Source: Bryobacterales bacterium
GTDB lineage: Bacteria; Cyanobacteriota; Vampirovibrionia; Obscuribacterales; Obscuribacteraceae
Direction of reading: 5' to 3'
Assembly (NCBI GenBank): GCA_903970295.1
Contig: CAJCHQ010000599.1
Coordinates: forward strand, 1-11,875
DNA: 11,875 nucleotides
Positions within the stretch are counted from its first letter, which is position 1; the number at the start of each line of letters is the position of its first letter. Below the pieces are notes generated by a model. It was not told the DNA's origin. It did no database searches and saw only the letters and a list, made by a program, of their open reading frames with translations. Below, in pieces: positions 6,753 through 11,875 of this stretch. A program made the position numbers and the translations under genes.

Positions 6753-7624
6753 TTTCAACGGCGCCCGATAAAATGAATTATGCTAACGGAAATTTTTTCG
6801 TTACGCGTGCCGATCACAAAACATATTGCCATTTTCGCACTGCCAATGGTGGCTATATAGAACACCACTTTGGACCAGGCCCTGATGACAATTTCGACCA
6901 GGTGCGCACTATCAATATCGGGACTGGTGATGCTCAGTTCGCGAAAGAAGTAGGAGAAGCGTACGAGCAAACTATTCCAGCTGCAGACCGCCGTATTTTA
7001 GATGCATCCGGTGATTTTGCTTTGCATCCACCCTCACAGATTGATGACAATGGGGGCAATATAGGTCCCAGCGCCGGTGTTTTCGGCCCCAATGACAGAG
7101 AGGGTATCGAAATAGCCACTTTTCGCAAATCGAGCGACGCTGACCCGGCCAATGCCAAGCGAGTAATTTATGCCGATGGTGGCACCACGGACAACGCCGG
7201 CGGATATTTCCAGCCGACAAGCAATGAGGTAGTCATCGGCAAAATGGAAAAGGTCGGTCATACCTGGGTTAAGAATAACGAGATTACCGCAACCGTAGCA
7301 CATGAAGTGGGCCACGCATTGGACCACGCACTCTATGATTTTTCGCAATCTGCCGAATTCTCTTCCGCGTATCAACAAGATCTGAAATCGATGCCCCCAT
7401 GTGCGCGTAGTTCAATGAACTACTTTTTGCCAGAGGGCCGATTCGGAAGTATCGAAAATGCCCAGAGGGAGACGTTCGCACAAATTTATGCCAACACTCT
7501 CGGTCTATCGCCAAACACTCCTGGGGTTGAGCCATACTTTCCTAAAACCACTGATGTGGTTAAAAAGAAACTGGCTGAGCTAGCGAACGCTGATAAGGAG
7601 CATGTTGTTGGCGATACTGAGTGA
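6753..7624 (+). pseudogene. Interrupted ATLF-like zinc metalloprotease gene, 3' part
   Basis: This is the C-terminal part (about 290 aa) of the gene begun at 2208. It opens in the third D/N-G repeat (ANGNFFVTRADHK...HHFGPGPDDNF), then enters a catalytic domain. The zinc motif HEVGHALDH is at 7301-7327, and a downstream QRETFAQIYANTLG gives the likely third ligand Glu, the gluzincin pattern seen in anthrax lethal factor-like (ATLF) and related peptidases. It ends KEHVVGDTE. The joined protein would be about 520 aa, with repeats followed by a peptidase, which fits a secreted or effector-like protease; no secretion signal is clear. The frame is open upstream to 6419, but that part is antisense intron. 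With its 5' part 3.85 kb away and antisense introns between them, the gene is inactive as written, yet the catalytic domain has no internal stop, so the insertion may be recent. Confidence 0.82.
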
Positions 7625-7886
7625 AGGTGTCACGGCGATTCCGCAAAAACAACATATTAGTAGGATGGTCGTAAGGACATTTGCGATACAGGAGCGACAC
7701 GGGCTCTGAGAACATCGTTCTGCCGGTGCTCAAATCGCTCGCGCTTCGGCAAGCCGCATGATTGAGGGTTATCCGATAGTCATCTCGCAATTTACGGCTG
7801 CCAGGATAATTGCAGGAGATGGATAGCAAGACGCGCAATAACTCGTGTGGCGTCGTCGAACATCATCAGTCCTAAATCGACTCAGC

Positions 7887-9059
7887 TCATTCACACTCAT
7901 GGTCAGAGGCCCTCCAATCAACAGCTTGTGCCTCTTGTGCGCGCTTGAGCCACAACCCCCTATCGGAAGGCTTGCCCTCTTTCTCCATCAGCGCAGCATA
8001 CTGTGTGCAGGCACGTGGCAAGAAATGGTAGCCGTACATAGATAGCTTTATATAATGCTCCGCCTGCTTCATGTTGCCCTGTTCCTCGAAACAATGCGCA
8101 AAGGCGATCAGGCACTTAGGCGCGCGATAGTGAGTTTGCGAGTCGTCGTGGACGTAGCTCCCCTCTATCCCCTTAATAGCCTCATCAAGAACTTGCTTAA
8201 CAGCGTCATTCAATCCCTGCTTGCAATAAAGTTGGGCCAAGGCAATGTAGGCATCCTCGCATTCACCTTCCTGAAAATACCGGGTGGACAGAGAGACTGC
8301 CTTTTTCAATAACTCCTCTGCCCGGGCATATTGCTTCTGGCTCTCACAAAGCTGCCCATAGCCGATCAGCGCTTTGGTTGTGAAAATGTAATTCTCGAAT
8401 TTGTCTACGAGCGTTTGATACAGCTTCTGCGCATTTTCTATTTGTCCAAGTCTTTTATAAGCAGTCGCCAATTCGAGACATTCATATGGATTATCTTCAT
8501 AACTTCGCTGCAGCTTGACCATCCGCTCCAGAAGGGGCTTCGCATCCGCGTAGCGGCCGTCCATAAAATACTCTCGTCCGAGGCTGCTCAAAAGCCAGCT
8601 CAGTCGTTGTTCACTAATATCCGCCTTGGTTAATGTGTAACTCTGATTGTCTATTTTAGTTAGCGCCTCAGACCAAATTTTTTCGGCCTGGACTTTTTCA
8701 CCGCTTGCATCCGCATCATAGCCGAGGCCGATCCAGCCTTTGAGGTCGTTGGTTCTAGGTTCCTTAGGCTTACTTTTTTGCCCATCGCCTTTCTTGACTT
8801 TACTCTCTTCAATCCACTTCCCATCCTTGAGAGCATAGACACCCCTTTCCCACCCACCGTCTTTCAGCCATTGAATTTGGCTTTCCCAGATCTCGTCGGC
8901 CGACAAGCGATCGACATCAAAACTCGAATCGCTATCGGTAGAGGCAATCACTGGTTCGGTGAAGAATAAGAAAGTCGATGCAACAGACAACGTCGCCGCC
9001 AAAAGGAGTTTCTGCGCTCGGGTACTGAACGATGACATCGCACGCGCGGACTTAATCAT
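7887..9059 (-). CDS. Membrane-anchored or exported TPR protein
   Basis: This 390-aa protein starts MIKSARAMSSFSTRAQK followed by a hydrophobic stretch LLLAATLSVASTFLFF (18-33): a signal peptide or anchor, placing the rest outside the cytoplasm. Residues 110-390 are helical pairs of tetratricopeptide type, for example YFMDGRYADAKPLLERMVKL, AYKRLGQIENAQKLYQTLVD, LCESQKQYARAEELLKKAVSL and CFEEQGNMKQAEHYIKLSM. TPRs mediate protein contacts; there is no catalytic motif. Its ATG overlaps the TGA of the upstream gene (ATGA, 9056-9059) and has no ribosome site of its own, so translation is probably coupled. Partner and role are not evident. No clear terminator was seen downstream. Confidence 0.85.
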   Translation of the reverse strand: MIKSARAMSSFSTRAQKLLLAATLSVASTFLFFTEPVIASTDSDSSFDVDRLSADEIWESQIQWLKDGGWERGVYALKDGKWIEESKVKKGDGQKSKPKEPRTNDLKGWIGLGYDADASGEKVQAEKIWSEALTKIDNQSYTLTKADISEQRLSWLLSSLGREYFMDGRYADAKPLLERMVKLQRSYEDNPYECLELATAYKRLGQIENAQKLYQTLVDKFENYIFTTKALIGYGQLCESQKQYARAEELLKKAVSLSTRYFQEGECEDAYIALAQLYCKQGLNDAVKQVLDEAIKGIEGSYVHDDSQTHYRAPKCLIAFAHCFEEQGNMKQAEHYIKLSMYGYHFLPRACTQYAALMEKEGKPSDRGLWLKRAQEAQAVDWRASDHECE

Positions 9060-11863
9060 GGCGTGGCGCCGGAAATATATGACCGCACTTTCTTTGTCGC
9101 CGGCGCGTCCTCACCGACTGTCTCAGCTAATATCTTGGCCGCATCCTCGTAATCAGCGCGGGAAGCGCTTGCATCGCCTGCATCAAATTTCCGTTTTGCA
9201 AGATAAGCCTGAGCAAACAGCGGATGCATCGTACTAAACAACGGCTTTGCGTCTGCAACAGCTGTATCCAGCATCTTCCGGGCACCATCCAAGTCACCAG
9301 ACTGGCCGAGGCACTCGGCGTGCACAATACTCAAACGCAAGTTATAAAGAGCTAATCCTAAGCCCGAAGTCTCCGTGCATTTCTTGCGATACTTTTGTGC
9401 AGCATCGGCGAATAATCCGGCTTGCGAGGATTTCTTCTCGGCAAGAGACACTTCTGCTAGTCCGAGCAAAATTTGAGCACGCCGCAAATCAGAAAGCTGA
9501 CCTTTGGACGCACCTTCGGACGGCTCAGTCGGTCGTAGATCAGAAGACGCTTTTTCCGCCAGCCCCCATTTCAGAGCGATTTCACCGAGGATATTCTCGC
9601 AGCCGTTGAGATCGTTGCTCTCCAATTTGCATTTTGCCAAAACGATTTTGGTTTCGGCATCCGAATCTAGATTGTATCGGTCATGTTTACTCGCCTCCAG
9701 TGCCTTTTGTGCGAGTTCGGTTGCTGCGGCATATTCTCCCGAGTATAGATCTGCGACAGCGAGATTGAGAGACGGCTGTGCGATCAATGATTCTTCTTTT
9801 AATGCGGAACACAATTCAACTGCCTCCTTCAGTGGAGCGATTGCTTCCGTAACTGAACCTCGCATTGTCAATTGACGGCCAAGCTCGTTCAATGACAGAA
9901 CAAGATAATACTGGTCTGTTCCCAGAGCTTTACGTTGGTCGATGACAGAACGCAAATCCTTCAGCGCCCCGGCGGGATCAGTCTCGAGTTTCGTGGCAAT
10001 CACAACTTCTTGTCTATTGAGGGAGTAAAGCTTCTCCGCTTTCTGCCTGGCGGCTTTGCGCTTGGTTTCATCCTCAGCAAGTTTCTGTAACCCACTGAGC
10101 ATAGTCTTGGACTCAGGAAGATTCGTATGCTTTGAGAGGAAAGCACTGTATTTGATGGCAGTATCACCTTCAGTCGGCAGTACTTTCGTGATTATGTCGC
10201 CAGGATCATTTTTCTCCATCATCGACGATGGCAGTGACATTGGAGGCCAATAAGGAGTTGGCGGTCCTGTTCTAAAAGCAATTTCGTCGGCGTCTCGGTT
10301 TGGCATGCGCATTTTGGAGAAAAGCCCCCACGCATCACGAAACCTTGCCGCCGCATCTTGCACGTTACCAGCTTGCTCGTAACCGCTAGCAATCATCGAT
10401 TCGAGCCCGGCAAGCAAAGTCTCAGGACGAACTCCCAACCCCAACATCATTGTGTTCTTTTGCACCTGCGACTTGAGGGCACCTACCTCACCATCAGCCT
10501 GTTTGTACTGGTGTTGGAGGCAGTCAACAGCCGCACTGCCAACTCTGCAAGCAAAGGCGTTACTGGCCGCTGCGCTTACCCTCGACTCCTGCATCATCTT
10601 CACATATTCGAAGTGGCTGCTACGCTGACCGCCGCGAGAGTCAAAGGGAAGTCCACGCGACCTCAAATAGCTTGGAATTTCCAGCCATAATCCCAGATCA
10701 GCAATGGAATCCTTTTCGTATTGGGCGACATTCAGAGGTTTTTCTACAGCCATCCGCATAGCATCAAACTGGGTTGCCCCGCGGGCGAATGAGGCTCGGG
10801 CGCCGCTGAAATCGTGCAGCTGGGCATCAATGCCACCCATGAGCAAACTAGCGTAAGCCATCTCTAACTGACTATCCTCAAACATTTCCAAGGGACTTGG
10901 TGGCACCTTTGCAAGCACCTGCATCCATCGTGTCACCACTTTCTTGGCGTCACTCGGATCACTTCTCACCGCAAAGTCGATAATTGGATTTCTAATTCCA
11001 TTCCCGACGGCCATCAATCTGGATTCTGGCTGTTGGATCGTTGCATCAAGTGCATCTAGAACTTTTAATAATGCAGAAACAGCTTGCGATCGCGTTTCTT
11101 TCGATGCACCTGGCGCTGCCGCACTTGCGGCCTCGCCTTTGAGGTACAAGAGCGAGAGAGTTTCCATCATTCCAGAAGGGTCCTTGGCTTGCTGGAATAG
11201 TTCAAAAGCTCGCTCCAAATCATCATGCGATTTCGGATCTTCATACACGGCATTTCTCGTCATCAGATAACCAGATGCCAGCATGTGCCCCGAAGCGCGA
11301 ACGCGTAAGCTCTCATGATCGCTGGCGGTACATTCCTTGAGAGCGGCTTTCAAGTCATTTCGCTTGTCTGTGTCCCAGGGCGACAGAGCAACCCAGTTCG
11401 ACAACACAGCTACCTTTGCAACTGGGTCGCTTTCTACAATCTTCAATACCTTAAGCAACTGTTGGTGCATTTCAGCTTCGTCAGCACGTGAAGCAGGTCC
11501 GTGCTGCGGACTCGCTTCTTCCATCATGATGCGCGCAAGCTCCGCCTTATCCTCTCCGGATGCCTCAAGCATTGCACGCTCAGCTTTCCCAGTAGCGACC
11601 GCTTCGGCGTTCTGGTCAAGCAATTCCTCGATTATCGCTAACTTCTTATATAATGCAGCTCTTTCGGGAATTGGCGCTTTTGCCTTGTTTTTTTGTTCCA
11701 GTTGCACTTTCAATGCATTTTCTTTGGCAACACACAGTTGGTACAGCTTGTCGGCAAGCTTGGCCGACACCTGACTGAGATCTTGTGCATACGCTGACGG
11801 ATCAGCGTTGCTAATCAGCATAAATGTTAGAACAAGGAATTTTGTGCAGGAAAGTTTTGGCAT
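9056..11863 (-). CDS. Large exported helical-repeat (TPR) protein
   Basis: This is a 935-aa protein with a signal peptide, MPKLSCTKFLVLTFMLISNA, and a likely cleavage after AYA (residue 26). The mature part is almost all amphipathic helices. TPR-like units are clearest in the C-terminal third, for example LNELGRQLTMRGSVTEAIAPL, LYSGEYAAATELAQKALEA, HAECLGQSGDLDGARKMLDT and LAKRKFDAGDASASRADYEDAAKIL. The central region, with a Pro-rich stretch (FRTGPPTPYWPPMSLPSS), matches nothing I know. There is no enzyme motif. It is the first gene of a coupled pair with the TPR protein at 7887-9059, suggesting a scaffold in the periplasm or outside the cell. ATG 11863 is 12 bases from the window edge, so its promoter is not visible; those 12 bases show no ribosome site. 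Confidence 0.85.
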   Translation of the reverse strand: MPKLSCTKFLVLTFMLISNADPSAYAQDLSQVSAKLADKLYQLCVAKENALKVQLEQKNKAKAPIPERAALYKKLAIIEELLDQNAEAVATGKAERAMLEASGEDKAELARIMMEEASPQHGPASRADEAEMHQQLLKVLKIVESDPVAKVAVLSNWVALSPWDTDKRNDLKAALKECTASDHESLRVRASGHMLASGYLMTRNAVYEDPKSHDDLERAFELFQQAKDPSGMMETLSLLYLKGEAASAAAPGASKETRSQAVSALLKVLDALDATIQQPESRLMAVGNGIRNPIIDFAVRSDPSDAKKVVTRWMQVLAKVPPSPLEMFEDSQLEMAYASLLMGGIDAQLHDFSGARASFARGATQFDAMRMAVEKPLNVAQYEKDSIADLGLWLEIPSYLRSRGLPFDSRGGQRSSHFEYVKMMQESRVSAAASNAFACRVGSAAVDCLQHQYKQADGEVGALKSQVQKNTMMLGLGVRPETLLAGLESMIASGYEQAGNVQDAAARFRDAWGLFSKMRMPNRDADEIAFRTGPPTPYWPPMSLPSSMMEKNDPGDIITKVLPTEGDTAIKYSAFLSKHTNLPESKTMLSGLQKLAEDETKRKAARQKAEKLYSLNRQEVVIATKLETDPAGALKDLRSVIDQRKALGTDQYYLVLSLNELGRQLTMRGSVTEAIAPLKEAVELCSALKEESLIAQPSLNLAVADLYSGEYAAATELAQKALEASKHDRYNLDSDAETKIVLAKCKLESNDLNGCENILGEIALKWGLAEKASSDLRPTEPSEGASKGQLSDLRRAQILLGLAEVSLAEKKSSQAGLFADAAQKYRKKCTETSGLGLALYNLRLSIVHAECLGQSGDLDGARKMLDTAVADAKPLFSTMHPLFAQAYLAKRKFDAGDASASRADYEDAAKILAETVGEDAPATKKVRSYISGATP

Positions 11864-11875
11864 GGTTGTTATTTT

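Noticed and set aside
7560..7838. 92-codon minus-strand open frame
   Set aside because: It overlaps the protease 3' end, has no family resemblance or ribosome site, and looks like a chance frame.
7625..7886. Terminator or RNA gene between the convergent genes
   Set aside because: No GC-rich hairpin with a T-run and no tRNA-like or other RNA fold was recognised.
1..11875. CRISPR array, tRNA, rRNA, IS ends or att sites
   Set aside because: No regularly spaced repeats, tRNA-type sequences, transposase genes or terminal inverted repeats with target duplications were found; the only mobile elements seen are the two introns.

Overview
The window is bacterial: genes are dense, there are Shine-Dalgarno sites, a 4-base stop/start overlap, and bacterial group II introns. 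No lineage marker is present. The long exported TPR proteins and the D/N-G repeat protease remind me of Melainabacteria/Obscuribacterales-type genomes, but that is only an impression.

Layout. (1) Positions 1-2114, minus strand: two tandem paralogous predicted ATPases of the COG4637/AAA_21 type. The upstream one (999-2114) is intact. The downstream one (1-965, cut by the window edge) is broken by a 14-bp tandem duplication at 731-764; removing one unit restores an open frame to the edge. (2) Positions 2208-7624, plus strand: one gene for a putative zinc metalloprotease with an ATLF-like HExxH...E signature, split into a 5' piece (2208-2901) and a 3' piece (6753-7624). (3) Between those pieces lies a nested group II intron (twintron), entirely on the minus strand, so antisense to the protease. 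The outer intron (about 1.9 kb of its own sequence) carries a reverse transcriptase/maturase gene. A second, different 1.9-kb group II intron (about 3543-5487) is inserted in the codons just after that RT's YADD active-site motif. Removing 3543-5487 rejoins the outer RT in frame (493 aa, YADD-FIVTF). The inner intron has its own intact RT/maturase. Domains V and VI are readable for both introns. (4) Positions 7887-11863, minus strand: a two-gene unit of exported TPR-rich proteins coupled by an ATGA overlap. Positions 7625-7886, between the convergent protease and TPR genes, show nothing I can support.

How they relate. The protease gene is disrupted and cannot be rescued by splicing, because the introns lie on the opposite strand. 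The outer intron depends on removal of the inner one to make its RT. Both introns share, near their 5' ends, an AGGAGG-6 nt-ATG-TAA 'start-stop' arrangement in which the 6-nt spacer has diverged but the signals have not; this is the least expected pattern here.
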